Positions 9,301-17,995 of a stretch of DNA of 64,000 nt are shown here, piece by piece. The notes under the pieces are model-generated. The model was not told where the DNA came from. It did no database searches and worked only from the letters and a program-made list of their open reading frames with translations. The position numbers and the translations under genes are program-made. The stretch's first letter is position 1, and every line of letters begins with the position of its first letter. The DNA is from Terriglobia bacterium (GTDB lineage: Bacteria > Acidobacteriota > Terriglobia > Acidiferrales > UBA7541), in NCBI GenBank assembly GCA_020073485.1, contig JAIQFB010000001.1, positions 62,001 through 126,000 of the forward strand, in the 5' to 3' direction.

Positions 9301-10277
9301 CGAGCAACTCTCAGCAAGACTGCGTTGCGGTGAAAGTCAAGAAATTGTCGCTGGCCCGCCGTAAAGCTCCCGACGTTGATCAGCCGATCTGTTTCGACGC
9401 CCATCCCCTGCAAGGAAGGCTTATGCGCGACCGGTGAGATGATGAGATTTCCCGAATCTTCAAACCCGATAAATCCGCGGTCGAACAAATGGTCGATGCT
9501 AGGCGTCAAAAGTAGGCCGTTTTCGCCGTTGAGTCGCTCTTCATTTGAGGAATCTCGCCAGGGCTTGCAGTGGCTGGCTAGAAGGTGAGCTGGATTATCA
9601 ACACCCGTGATGCGGCAGTGGGTTTCAATTCGCATAACACGCTGCTTGAATAAGCCTTGGCCACACCGTGCCCGGATAATCGCCTCTCGGTCTGTCTCCT
9701 GCACTGACGTATCAGTTTCAACTTGCTCTTCGAGCCTGCGTTCCCAGACATCGAGATCATCACCCGTCACGACTTTGTCATTTTCAATGACGGCCCCAAC
9801 CCCGGAAGCGGCGATTAACGGCCGGGCCTCTTCTCCAATCAAACCGCCGAGGATTTCCGCAAAGTCTTGAGAAAGTTCTGTCAGATAGATTGACTGGATG
9901 CCGTTTCCGTTAGCCTGGAGGGGTGAGTAGCGATCCGGTAAGACCGCCCTCAAAACTCCCATGTGATCCTTGGGGCGGATTCTATTCAAAAGCTGGGTAT
10001 ACGCGACGTTGACTCTCCAGCCGATATTTTCCCAGTTCTGACCCGCAGAGCCAAACTCAGTTGGTTTCGGGCATTCCCAGCAATAGGATTTGGCGATTCC
10101 GATGGCGGTGATTCGCGTATCTACGAAGGAAAAGATCAGGTTTCCAGGCGAAACCTCTCGCATCGACTCGTAGAATGGATTGCGTGCGCCATTGACGTTA
10201 CGCTTGGGAGACCAGAGGTAGCCGCCGGCGATCTCTTGGCGGAATGTTTGATTCTGGTTGACCCACCAATATCGCAT
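9297..10277 (-). CDS. EVE-like domain plus HNH endonuclease
   Basis: This 326-residue protein starts like an EVE domain: RYWWVNQNQTF, GYLWSPKRN, and MREVSPGNLIFSFVDTRI followed by a GIA turn. It ends in an HNH_2 nuclease: HCRITG, ASHCKPW with His236, and NGENGLLLTPSIDHLFDRGF with Asn253 and His263. EVE and related PUA-like domains bind modified bases such as 5-methyl- or 5-hydroxymethylcytosine; this is family knowledge, not shown here. It is the first gene of a two-gene coupled operon of paralogous nucleases. The pair may cut as a heterodimer or carry two specificities. Confidence 0.85.
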   Translation of the reverse strand: MRYWWVNQNQTFRQEIAGGYLWSPKRNVNGARNPFYESMREVSPGNLIFSFVDTRITAIGIAKSYCWECPKPTEFGSAGQNWENIGWRVNVAYTQLLNRIRPKDHMGVLRAVLPDRYSPLQANGNGIQSIYLTELSQDFAEILGGLIGEEARPLIAASGVGAVIENDKVVTGDDLDVWERRLEEQVETDTSVQETDREAIIRARCGQGLFKQRVMRIETHCRITGVDNPAHLLASHCKPWRDSSNEERLNGENGLLLTPSIDHLFDRGFIGFEDSGNLIISPVAHKPSLQGMGVETDRLINVGSFTAGQRQFLDFHRNAVLLRVAR

Positions 10278-10525
10278 CCCGACCCCGCGGTTCGAGCTAA
10301 GCCGGCATTCTCATTTTGGGCTCTCGGTCCGGCTGAAAGGAACGATACACCATGTGTCCTCATCAGGGACACTCCCAGTCCGGTGATACGGGGCTGTCAG
10401 CAGGCAGCTATGGGATTAGGGCGGCCGCTCGTCGTCCTCCTGATGATCCACGTCTGCGCTCGTTGTTTCCGACTTCCAAACGCCATTGTGTAAGCAAAGC
10501 AAGCGGCCTGCGCCGGGGGGGCAAT

Positions 10526-10765
10526 ATGAACAATGACATTGAGTGGGGTGAGCGCCTCGTCAAGATACTGATCTTTTTCGACAATGTGCGGTGTATCCCA
10601 GAAAACCGTCAGCCGGGGAAGGAATGCTGCGCCTGTGGGCGGCAAGCAATCTACGCGCAACTCGACGACCGGGATGAGCCGTTAGCATACTTCTGTAAGT
10701 CAGATGTTTGGGAAGCCCGGCGTAAGTTGATCAGAAAAACCCGCCTGCTGTTACCCCGCGTGTAG
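10526..10765 (+). CDS. Small Cys-containing hypothetical protein
   Basis: This 79-residue protein contains a possible half zinc-ribbon (ECCACGRQAIYAQ, then YFCKSD) and a basic tail. An upstream extension to 10352 in the same frame is Arg/Pro-rich and reads like non-coding sequence, so I chose the ATG at 10526. It faces the opposing row of small genes. Similar small proteins are common in phage-like accessory regions. No function is assigned. Confidence 0.45.
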   Translation: MNNDIEWGERLVKILIFFDNVRCIPENRQPGKECCACGRQAIYAQLDDRDEPLAYFCKSDVWEARRKLIRKTRLLLPRV

Positions 10766-10766
10766 G

Positions 10767-11000
10767 CTAAAGGCCACGACGTGCTCGTAGTCCGGAACGC
10801 ACCAATCGTTCGATGATGCCGTCGTTGAAAACGTGTACGCAGCCATCAGGAGTGAGATGACCAACCGCGTCGTGCTTGGGGCGTGTTCCCGCTGGGACAA
10901 TCGGAAACGGACACGGCATTCCGGGCGTGTATGGGTATTCCAAGTGCCATTCGTAACCACGCTCGTCTTCGGACATATATGAATCTTTATTGTCGCTCAT
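10767..11000 (-). CDS. Small hypothetical protein
   Basis: This 77-residue protein starts at the ATG at 11000, with GAGGTG 5 nt upstream. The sequence is rich in Pro, Gly and aromatics (YEWHLEYPYTPGMPCPFPIV) and ends in an Arg-rich tail. The middle segment (GHLTPDGCVHVFNDGIIERL) looks like a small beta domain. It is the last gene in a minus-strand row of five small genes downstream of the phosphatase. The family is not recognised. Confidence 0.5.
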   Translation of the reverse strand: MSDNKDSYMSEDERGYEWHLEYPYTPGMPCPFPIVPAGTRPKHDAVGHLTPDGCVHVFNDGIIERLVRSGLRARRGL

Positions 11001-11099
11001 CAAACACCTCAGAAATTGGGACGCTCACTACGAAACGGAAATTGCTCAGATGGCTGAGAAAGCGGAGTTTTACTGCGCCCGACCCCGGCGCACCCAAAC

Positions 11100-11360
11100 T
11101 CAGTGTTCTTCCTTATTCCTGGTCGGCTTCACATCAATCTTGCATCCTGCCCTCATGGCTCTGGTCAGTCCCTCTGCATACAGCGCAGCTTTTTCCGCGT
11201 CCTCAAATTCCGCAACATACGTCCAGTACCCGTCTTTCTTCAGGATGTGTGTGTTGATCGCGCCAGCACGAGTCGCTTTTTCTGCAAACGCACGTTCGAT
11301 TGCCAATTCTTCGTAGCATGGCGGCGATGGAACATCAATTTGTATATCAATGGTATCCAT
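11100..11360 (-). CDS. Small hypothetical protein
   Basis: This protein of about 86 residues is drawn from the ATG at 11360 (IDIQIDVPSPPCYEELAIER); an ATG at 11384 would add eight residues. It has an alternating beta/alpha pattern (ILKKDGYWTYVAEFEDAEKA) typical of a small single-domain protein. It belongs to the minus-strand row of small genes. No family is recognised. Confidence 0.5.
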   Translation of the reverse strand: MDTIDIQIDVPSPPCYEELAIERAFAEKATRAGAINTHILKKDGYWTYVAEFEDAEKAALYAEGLTRAMRAGCKIDVKPTRNKEEH

Positions 11361-11421
11361 GTGCTTCTCTAAACTGTGGGGCAATTGTCGTTCCGTGCGT
11401 AAGGCTGATGCGAATTGCGCT

Positions 11422-11706
11422 CTACCCCTGCGGCCCTAAAATTCCCAGCGGATCGTCCGCGCAGCATTCTTCGCAGTAGATGCAATCGACGTGAACTGGG
11501 CGGCGGCCGCACACAGCGCAAAGCCGCTGCTCGTCATTTAATTCCTCACAAACGGCGCTGTGCGTCATCAAGATTTCGTCCCAGTCCCTATCGGTCTTTT
11601 CCATAGCATCCATTTCCCGCTGATGGTCTTCGCAATACGGATGCCCCAGCCTGGTACAAAAACGCTCAGGCGTGGTGCGGGAAGCGAGATAGAGCCAACT
11701 GCACAT
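11422..11706 (-). CDS. Small Cys-rich hypothetical protein
   Basis: This 94-residue protein is rich in Cys and His: PYCEDHQ, LCAVCGRRPVHVDCIYCEEC. The spacing suggests binding of one or two zinc ions by a C-terminal zinc ribbon or treble-clef element. It lies 9 bp downstream of the gene ending at 11716, so it is likely in the same transcript. Such proteins in mobile elements are often nucleic-acid binding; this is inference. Confidence 0.55.
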   Translation of the reverse strand: MCSWLYLASRTTPERFCTRLGHPYCEDHQREMDAMEKTDRDWDEILMTHSAVCEELNDEQRLCAVCGRRPVHVDCIYCEECCADDPLGILGPQG

Positions 11707-11715
11707 CAGTCCTCT

Positions 11716-11910
11716 TTACGGCAGCAGCTTGCCGCCAAATGTGTTTTTCGTCGTGACCTTCCCCTGCGCGTTTCGTGCGGAAATGTTTTGAGAAATGGCC
11801 TGACCGCTGTTCGGGTTGTAGACGGTGTTGGTGGTGACGACCGTTCCGTCCTGCAAGAAGGTCGTATTGATTTCCCCAACAAGTCTGTTTTGGCTGTCGT
11901 ACGTTTTCAT
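11716..11910 (-). CDS. Small Thr/Asn-rich hypothetical protein
   Basis: This 64-residue protein starts at an ATG preceded by AGGGAGTG. It is rich in Thr, Asn and Gln (TTNTVYNPNSGQAISQN) with beta-hairpin-like pairs, resembling a single repeat of a beta-solenoid or RHS-type protein. It has no signal peptide. It lies directly downstream of the phosphatase gene, with 36 bp between them. Function is unknown. Confidence 0.5.
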   Translation of the reverse strand: MKTYDSQNRLVGEINTTFLQDGTVVTTNTVYNPNSGQAISQNISARNAQGKVTTKNTFGGKLLP

Positions 11911-11946
11911 TTCACTCCCTTTTTTTGTTTTGGTTAGCATAATCCG

Positions 11947-12363
11947 TCATCGCAAATGTTCCCGGACGCTGGCGAGTAGGATGGCGGACGGAGAAATGAA
12001 CCCGCGCAGAAGTGCGATCTCCTGTAAGGCTGCGTCGAATTCCTTGTAACCGACGCAATGTAGATATGCGGCAACCATGATGGGGGCGCGGCTGATCCCA
12101 CTCCCACAATGCACAAGGAGCCTGCCTCGCCAGATGTTGTTTGAAATCGCGTCCATAATGGCGCTGAACTGAGCAGGCGGAATCGCTATCTCATCTTCAA
12201 CAGGTAGGTGGACGTAAGTAATCGCGGAATGGGTGGTGATTGGCGCATTTTCAGAAAGTGAAACAACATGCGTCAGGCTGTGAGGGTTCGCCTTTGCGAG
12301 CCGCTGCGCGTCAAACATACTTCCGAGATACAGCCGCCACCAGATTTTCGTAACCTCTAGCAT
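11947..12363 (-). CDS. Dual-specificity phosphatase-like protein
   Basis: This 138-residue protein has the cysteine phosphatase signature HCGSGISR (His85, Cys86, Arg92) and an upstream Asp57 in LPVEDE that could be the general acid. The length suits a minimal dual-specificity phosphatase domain. Substrates in the family range from phosphoproteins to RNA caps and lipids. It heads the minus-strand row of small genes. It sits in the same element as a predicted DNA-base kinase about 4 kb away, but a link between them is speculative. Confidence 0.8.
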   Translation of the reverse strand: MLEVTKIWWRLYLGSMFDAQRLAKANPHSLTHVVSLSENAPITTHSAITYVHLPVEDEIAIPPAQFSAIMDAISNNIWRGRLLVHCGSGISRAPIMVAAYLHCVGYKEFDAALQEIALLRGFISPSAILLASVREHLR

Positions 12364-12620
12364 TCACGATCTCCTCCCAACTCAATCTACGTGGACATTC
12401 CGACAGCGGTTAAATCCGCAGTCACGGTCCGTATTCGAATGCGGCTAGACCGCGCCGTGCCCCACCTTGAAATGGTCCCCGCACGGATAGAGCTGCTCGG
12501 AGAGGAAACGAATCAATGATGTGGTAGGTAGGCCGGAAGAAAAGGTACAGGCCTCATTCGCAGCGTTTATACAAATTCTCTGCTCATCGGTAGATTTAGA
12601 TTTGAGGAACGGAGGTTTTG

Positions 12621-12929
12621 ATGGCCGAACAGTACGCAGATAAGCGCGGTCCACTTATTACCGTGATTTGGCCTGGTTATGATCGATGCGACGAGGAGCC
12701 ACTGAGGGAAATCTTTCACTCAGCACATGACGGCACCCCGGAGTTTGAATTTGCCAGCACCAAAGTGGCGTCGGATGAATCGGCATTCCCTGACTTCCTG
12801 CATGAGTTTGCGAACGCACTGCGCGAGTACCAGGTAAAAACTCTGCTCGACCAAATTGAAGCCGCCGAAGCTAGCAGGGCGACGGTCCCGCAGACAACTC
12901 CTCCCGGTCCCGGCGCGGTCAAGTCCTGA
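12621..12929 (+). CDS. Hypothetical protein
   Basis: This 102-residue protein starts at an ATG with GGAGG 5 nt upstream, a strong start signal. The N-terminal half has beta/alpha character (LITVIWPGYDR), the middle is acidic, and the tail is Pro-rich (TTPPGPGAVKS). No known motif is seen. It is transcribed away from the phosphatase and converges with the next gene. Confidence 0.55.
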   Translation: MAEQYADKRGPLITVIWPGYDRCDEEPLREIFHSAHDGTPEFEFASTKVASDESAFPDFLHEFANALREYQVKTLLDQIEAAEASRATVPQTTPPGPGAVKS

Positions 12930-12979
12930 AGTGGTCAGCGCGGCCTCGGAGATGCTCTCTCCAGGAACGAATCCGACGA

Positions 12980-13336
12980 CTAATGGGTATGGGCTGGTGA
13001 ATGTGTCATCGGCGGCAGCTTCAATATCCTGAAGCCTCCGGGAGCCGTGAAGTCCACGATGCACAACTCAGTCAGTGGTTCCCTAATCGTGGTTGAGTTT
13101 TCTTTCATCTTCTTCAAAGGGAATAAATGCGCATGAGCCTCTCCATACCACCACCATTTACCGCCGCGCCGCGCCGTCTGCACACCGAGTTCTTGCTGGA
13201 TGCGGCAAAGAGCATGACGAGAGATCCCGGCGGCCTCAGCACTCTCAAACAATTGGCGTGTCAATTGCGGCCCCTCTTCCAGTTGCGCAGGCAGCCAGAC
13301 TCGTGCTCTTGCAGCCATTCTGTCTTGTCTTTTCAT
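12980..13336 (-). CDS. Small winged-helix-like protein
   Basis: This 118-residue protein resembles the isolated C-terminal DNA-binding segment found in many plasmid/phage RepA-type ATPases: WLPAQLEEGPQLTRQLFE, then AGISRHALCRIQQELGVQ and a Trp-rich wing. The ATPase part is absent. It lies just upstream of, and divergent to, the primase/helicase gene, with the inverted-repeat region between. It could bind those repeats as regulator or replication initiator. Similarity is by eye. Confidence 0.55.
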   Translation of the reverse strand: MKRQDRMAARARVWLPAQLEEGPQLTRQLFESAEAAGISRHALCRIQQELGVQTARRGGKWWWYGEAHAHLFPLKKMKENSTTIREPLTELCIVDFTAPGGFRILKLPPMTHSPAHTH

Positions 13337-13428
13337 AATTACACTCTTACTTGGTTACGGGAGCGGATATTCTATATTCATCGGCGAACGGGGAATCGCA
13401 CGGGTGAAGGCTGTCTCGGCTATGTGCG

Positions 13429-13564
13429 GGTGGTAGAAGTGGTAGATCTGAGCCGTTACCCCCTAAGTTCTCTATAGAGAAATTTCATCTCATAGTGCCC
13501 GCGTAGTGAATTCCACATAATAGAAGTAGGGGGGAACCACCCCAGATCTACCACTTCTACCACC
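13429..13564. repeat. 22-bp perfect inverted repeat pair in the primase upstream region
   Basis: The arms at 13429-13450 and 13543-13564 are perfect reverse complements over 22 bp (GGTGGTAGAAGTGGTAGATC plus two more bases), separated by 92 bp of AT-richer DNA. Shorter copies of the GGTAGAA/TTCTACC core follow at about 13591-13598 and 13667-13674, the last immediately before the primase ribosome site. This arrangement suits a replication origin with iterons or a multi-site operator. The 13337-13690 gap holds no gene. Confidence 0.75.
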
Positions 13565-13690
13565 TCCGAAGGCCCTTCCCGCCATGGGAATGGTAGAAAC
13601 CGCCAATTAACCTCAACATCCCTTCCGCACAGTATTCGCTAATGAAGAATAAAACTTTCTGACTTTCTACCACCTTTGTAGGAGGATTTT

Positions 13691-16009
13691 ATGTTCATTG
13701 ATCAAGCCACCAAGCCCGCATCACTCGGGATCGCCGTCGTTCCAACCTACAAGGGATTGAGGCACCCAGCTCTAACCAACTGGCAGGAAATGGCGACCAC
13801 CAATGGGGCGACGATTGCCAAATGGGCTAACAACGGGTATCGAGATTTCAATTGTGTCTGCGTCGCGAAGCAGGAAGGCACAGGCATTCTGGACATTGAC
13901 GATCTTGCTGCTTGCAAGGCCGCCGGAATGCCACCCGTTCCTCAGACGTTCACCGTGAAGTCCCCGAAAGGCTATCACGTCCATTTTCTGCACACCGACG
14001 CTTCTCGCGCTTTAGGCAACCGGGACATCAAAGTTGACGGAGCCAAAATCCTTGAAGTGAAGGGGCACAACACAGCCGTCGCCGCTCCCGGCTGTGTTCG
14101 TGAAGACGGCAAGCAATACCTCATCCACCGCGACCTGCCTCTCGCGCCTCTGCCTCAGGAATGGATTGATTGGCTGCGCGAACACTCTCGCTCCGCCAAG
14201 CGCGGGACCGGGCATCTCCGCAAGTTCCATCCCGACTTCGACGCCGAAGAACTCTTTCGTCACTATGAATGGGAGTTTGCTGCTGAGTTTGAGAAGGACG
14301 GAGCGATGTACTACGTTTTTGCCGAATGCCCTCTGGCCGAGCGCACGCACGAGGACCAGATTCGCTCGAAGAAGACCTGCCTGATCATCGGTCGCACGGT
14401 TGGATTCGACTGCAAGTCCTGTGGCGAGGAGCACAACTACGGGGATTTGATCACCAAGATGGAAGAGAAGGGATACGAGAAGTTCCCTGGCTACATCTTT
14501 GAGGACGAAGACGATGCCATTTTGCTACAGGATGTGGATGATTGCGATGCCAAGGTCCTGACTGCCGAGGAACTGGCCGCTGCCCTTGGCGCGACTCTAG
14601 AGCAGGAACTCCCTCCTGCCGACACGACGGGCTTCCTGTATCTCCCCAACGATACGGGGAACGGGGAACGTCTGGTCCGCAAGTACGGAAACATGATCCG
14701 CTTTGCTTCTGGCAAATGGTACGTCTGGAACGGTAAGCGGTGGGCACCGGATCATTATCGCAAGCTGGACCGAATGGCCGAGTACGTCGTCAAAGAGCTT
14801 CTCGCCGAGGCTGAGGACATCTCCGATGAGAAGGAGCGCAAAGCCAAGCAGCGGTTCGCTCTGGCCTGTGGGGATCGCAGCCGCCGCGCCGCGATGGTGG
14901 AGCTTGCCGCGACGAAGCGAGGAGTCTTGAAGCGCCCCACCGATTTTGACATCGACCTCTGGGCCTTCAACGTACAGAACGGCACGGTCGATCTGAACAC
15001 AGGCGAGCTACAGCCTCACAACCCCCTGGACAACATCACCAAGATTTCCCCTGTCATCTATGACGCCGAAGCGGATTGTCCGCTCTGGGATAAATTCATG
15101 CGGGAAGTCATGTGCGGCAATCAGGAGATGGTGGATTTCCTCGCTGCCGCTGCGGGTTATTCCCTGACCGGGGATACGCGCATTCAAGCCATGTTCTTTA
15201 ATCACGGCGACGGGGAGAACGGCAAGGGAGTCTTCCTTGAGACGCTTGCCTACATCATCGGCGAATACTCGTACACGTCCGCCTTCGACACCTTCGTCTA
15301 CCACGAGAAGAGCAATCGCGACGTTCGCAACGACCTCGCCGCTCTTGTCGGAGTCCGCTTCCTCTGCGCCGAGGAATCGTCCGAGGGTCACCGCCTGGAT
15401 GAAGCCCTGATTAAACAGCTGACGGGGGAGAACACCGTGACAACACGATTCCTTTACCAAGACGAGTTTTCCTACAAGCCGAACTTCAAAATATGGATGA
15501 GTTCTAATTTCCGCCCTTCTATCCGCACCACCGATTGGGGCACGTGGCGTCGCGTGAAGATGATTCCGTGGAACTTCCGCGTCCATGCCAACCATCGCGA
15601 CGAACAACTGAAGTCCAAGCTGCGCCGGGAGGCTCCGGGCATTCTCAACTGGATGCTACGCGGTTTGCAGCGTTACGTGGACGCCGGATATAAGATGACC
15701 TACCCGGAGATCGTTGAGAAGGCCACGTCGGAGTACCGCATCAGCCAGGACATCGTGGGTCAGTTCATCAACACAAAGTGTGAGTTGGCCGGGAAGATTC
15801 AGGTGAGCGATCTCTACAGCTCATTCAAGTTCTGGGCGGAACAGTCTCGCGAGCGTCACAATCTCACGCTCCGCAAGTTCGGGGATGAGGTGGTGAAGCG
15901 AGAAGGCATCTTCCGCAACAAGGAAAAGGACGCCACTTACTTTCACGGGGTATCTCTTCGTCTTTCGGCAGCAGACCAGCAATTGAATGAACTCGCGGAG
16001 GAGATTTGA
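13691..16009 (+). CDS. Primase-polymerase / D5-type superfamily 3 helicase
   Basis: This 772-residue protein is a two-part replication protein. The N-terminus is an archaeo-eukaryotic primase (prim-pol): GILDIDDL with Asp68, Asp70 and Asp71, KGYHVHFL with His96 and His98, and KILEVKG with Glu122. The C-terminal half is a phage/plasmid D5-P4-type helicase with Walker A GDGENGKG at 506-513 and the SF3 signature FKIWMSSNFRP. It has a strong ribosome site (TAGGAGG) just upstream. It indicates a self-replicating phage, satellite or plasmid origin for this block. Confidence 0.92.
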   Translation: MFIDQATKPASLGIAVVPTYKGLRHPALTNWQEMATTNGATIAKWANNGYRDFNCVCVAKQEGTGILDIDDLAACKAAGMPPVPQTFTVKSPKGYHVHFLHTDASRALGNRDIKVDGAKILEVKGHNTAVAAPGCVREDGKQYLIHRDLPLAPLPQEWIDWLREHSRSAKRGTGHLRKFHPDFDAEELFRHYEWEFAAEFEKDGAMYYVFAECPLAERTHEDQIRSKKTCLIIGRTVGFDCKSCGEEHNYGDLITKMEEKGYEKFPGYIFEDEDDAILLQDVDDCDAKVLTAEELAAALGATLEQELPPADTTGFLYLPNDTGNGERLVRKYGNMIRFASGKWYVWNGKRWAPDHYRKLDRMAEYVVKELLAEAEDISDEKERKAKQRFALACGDRSRRAAMVELAATKRGVLKRPTDFDIDLWAFNVQNGTVDLNTGELQPHNPLDNITKISPVIYDAEADCPLWDKFMREVMCGNQEMVDFLAAAAGYSLTGDTRIQAMFFNHGDGENGKGVFLETLAYIIGEYSYTSAFDTFVYHEKSNRDVRNDLAALVGVRFLCAEESSEGHRLDEALIKQLTGENTVTTRFLYQDEFSYKPNFKIWMSSNFRPSIRTTDWGTWRRVKMIPWNFRVHANHRDEQLKSKLRREAPGILNWMLRGLQRYVDAGYKMTYPEIVEKATSEYRISQDIVGQFINTKCELAGKIQVSDLYSSFKFWAEQSRERHNLTLRKFGDEVVKREGIFRNKEKDATYFHGVSLRLSAADQQLNELAEEI

Positions 16010-16011
16010 TC

Positions 16012-16284
16012 ATGTGGATAGACAAGACGGGCAAGATCGTGCGGATGACTCCAGGGGAGCTTCCTGTCCCTATTTTGAGAGAGCGCATGCACAATTCTTT
16101 AGGATTGTCCGCCGGGACAATAAGCGCAGGCCAAGGTGTGTGGGCTGTCCCGGCGAAGAGATTTCACGCACGGGCACCCCAACCTGCTCAGAGATCTGAT
16201 ACGCGGATTCTCCGGAAAGACAAACTATTGCTGAGGGCAATGCGAGAGAAGGCTGAGATTCAGGGGGTTCAGGAACGCGCTTGA
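16012..16284 (+). CDS. Small hypothetical protein downstream of the primase
   Basis: This 90-residue basic protein starts at an ATG with GGAGGAG about 7 nt upstream; its start is 3 nt past the primase stop, so it is co-transcribed. It is rich in Arg and Ala with no motif I know. It ends 10 bp before the convergent kinase gene, so the two transcripts meet tail to tail. A replication accessory role is possible but unsupported. Confidence 0.5.
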   Translation: MWIDKTGKIVRMTPGELPVPILRERMHNSLGLSAGTISAGQGVWAVPAKRFHARAPQPAQRSDTRILRKDKLLLRAMREKAEIQGVQERA

Positions 16285-16294
16285 ACGAGGATAT

Positions 16295-17995
16295 CTACGC
16301 CAAGACAAGGGATTGGCGTTGAGGTAGGGCATCAATTCGGCGGGATGAGGCGTCACCGCGAGCAACGGGCGGAAGAAATGACGCCAACTCCTTAAGGTAG
16401 CTCGCAACCCTGGCCTTACTATCTCTTTTCCCTAGCCATGTGTGGGTACAGGCATCAACGAATCCGGGGCTTTCCAGCAGGTGCGAAGGGTCACGGTACT
16501 CCCACAAATGCTCCTCGGTGGTATGTTTCGCACGTAGCTCCCAGATTTCCCGCCAATTGATTTCCGGCGCAACCAATGCGCCCCGGACGAAGTTGCCCGC
16601 TTGTTCGTCGAGGTAGTAGCCCACCTTCCGCTTGCCATTAACGAAGTTCTTGAACTGGCACAGGACCGTCTCCATGTAGTGATGGTCCACGGTTATGGTG
16701 GGGTAGCGTCCGCGAATTTCTCGGATCAAGCCGTTGACCTGTTCATCCAACCACGCGTAATCCTTTGCGCGTGGGTCAGAATCATTCACTTCCAACGCCA
16801 CCAGCAGGCCTTTCCTCGGCGAGTTCGCTTCCTTAACGAATATGGTGTCGCACTGAATCGGGAATTTCACGCAACGGATAAGAATTTCCGTCCACGCGTA
16901 TGCGGTGTGTCGCCCCACGTTGTTGATGGAACGGAGGCAATTTGTAATCGTGTGGAACGAGGCCACGGGGTCCGTGCCGATCAATTCGTTGAAAAACGCT
17001 TCCTGGGTTTTGTCGCCCAGGGCCTTTTTGTATGCGGCGAATATGTCCGTCAGAGTCGGGGGCCGCATGAAGTGTATTCGGTCAGGGTCAAGACCCAGCC
17101 CCCTGTACATGACCTTCTCCCACTCCCTGAAAGCCTTGGGGTCTACACCCCTCAGTTCCGGGAACTTTGACCAAGTGATCATAAATCGGTGCGGCGAATA
17201 CAACGTGGCGTATAAAAACGCGACCCAGAGTTGTTGCTCTTTGCTCACCTTCCTGGTCTCAAAGATGTCGGTTATGACGTGGTGGGTGGGGTCAACATCG
17301 CCGACGCGCTGTTTGGCTACGTAATACTGAATGAATTGCTCTCGAGGACTCAGCGGAGAGTCAGTATGGTTGGTAGCGAATCGTCGGCCCGGTTGTTGAA
17401 CCTCCCGCAATACACTCTCAACCAGTTTGGCCGAATCTTCCGGCCCCATCCCTTCCGGGATTTCCAGGTAGCGCACTGGCTGGCGCTTGTAATGGTCTTG
17501 CGCGTAGTTCCAGACACCAAGCGCACGTTCGCGGAAACTCAGGACGTTCAGGAAGGTCTTCGGAGGAAGCTTGGCTTCTATCTTTCCGTTCCCGGTTCTG
17601 CGACTTCTTAGCCGCGCCAGATTCTCGTTCAGGGAAAGTTCTATGTAGACGAAGAGCGCGGCGGGTTTTAGAGGATGTTCTTCCACCCAACGAACCAACT
17701 TGTTTGTGCAGCGGAAGCCATCCATGATCACTACGTCGCGCTGTTTCCAGCAGTGGTCAATCGTCTGGTGAAGCGCGTCCATTGCGCCGATGGCGTCGCT
17801 CGTGTTTTTCAAGTTTCCGGCGATGGCGATTTCGGAGCCGAGGACGTATGGTGCCTTCACCTGCTTGCGGACACCCCTCTCGGTTACACTCAATTCAATT
17901 CTCTGTTCTTGCGCGTCGTTCCCCGCAAGTGTCCGGCTTAGGGTTGTCTTGCCCGTCGCTCCTGCACCGAGAATCATTATGAGAGTTTTGCTCAT
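16295..17995 (-). CDS. P-loop DNA-base kinase fused to glycosylase-like helical domain
   Basis: This 566-residue protein has an N-terminal P-loop kinase: Walker A GAGATGKTT (Lys16) and VVIMDGFRC as a Walker B-like strand. Residues from about 220 to the end form a helical domain (EQQLWVAFLYATLYSPHRF, NCLRSINNVGRHTAYAWTE, CDTIFVKEANSPRKGL). This resembles the 5-hydroxymethyl-dU DNA kinase helical and thymine pyrophosphorylase families predicted in hypermodified phages. The expected role is to phosphorylate a hydroxymethylated base and process the activated group. The ATG at 17995 overlaps the TET/JBP stop (ATGA), so the two are translationally coupled. Kinase assignment is firm; the helical-domain assignment is by motif memory. 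Confidence 0.75.
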   Translation of the reverse strand: MSKTLIMILGAGATGKTTLSRTLAGNDAQEQRIELSVTERGVRKQVKAPYVLGSEIAIAGNLKNTSDAIGAMDALHQTIDHCWKQRDVVIMDGFRCTNKLVRWVEEHPLKPAALFVYIELSLNENLARLRSRRTGNGKIEAKLPPKTFLNVLSFRERALGVWNYAQDHYKRQPVRYLEIPEGMGPEDSAKLVESVLREVQQPGRRFATNHTDSPLSPREQFIQYYVAKQRVGDVDPTHHVITDIFETRKVSKEQQLWVAFLYATLYSPHRFMITWSKFPELRGVDPKAFREWEKVMYRGLGLDPDRIHFMRPPTLTDIFAAYKKALGDKTQEAFFNELIGTDPVASFHTITNCLRSINNVGRHTAYAWTEILIRCVKFPIQCDTIFVKEANSPRKGLLVALEVNDSDPRAKDYAWLDEQVNGLIREIRGRYPTITVDHHYMETVLCQFKNFVNGKRKVGYYLDEQAGNFVRGALVAPEINWREIWELRAKHTTEEHLWEYRDPSHLLESPGFVDACTHTWLGKRDSKARVASYLKELASFLPPVARGDASSRRIDALPQRQSLVLA

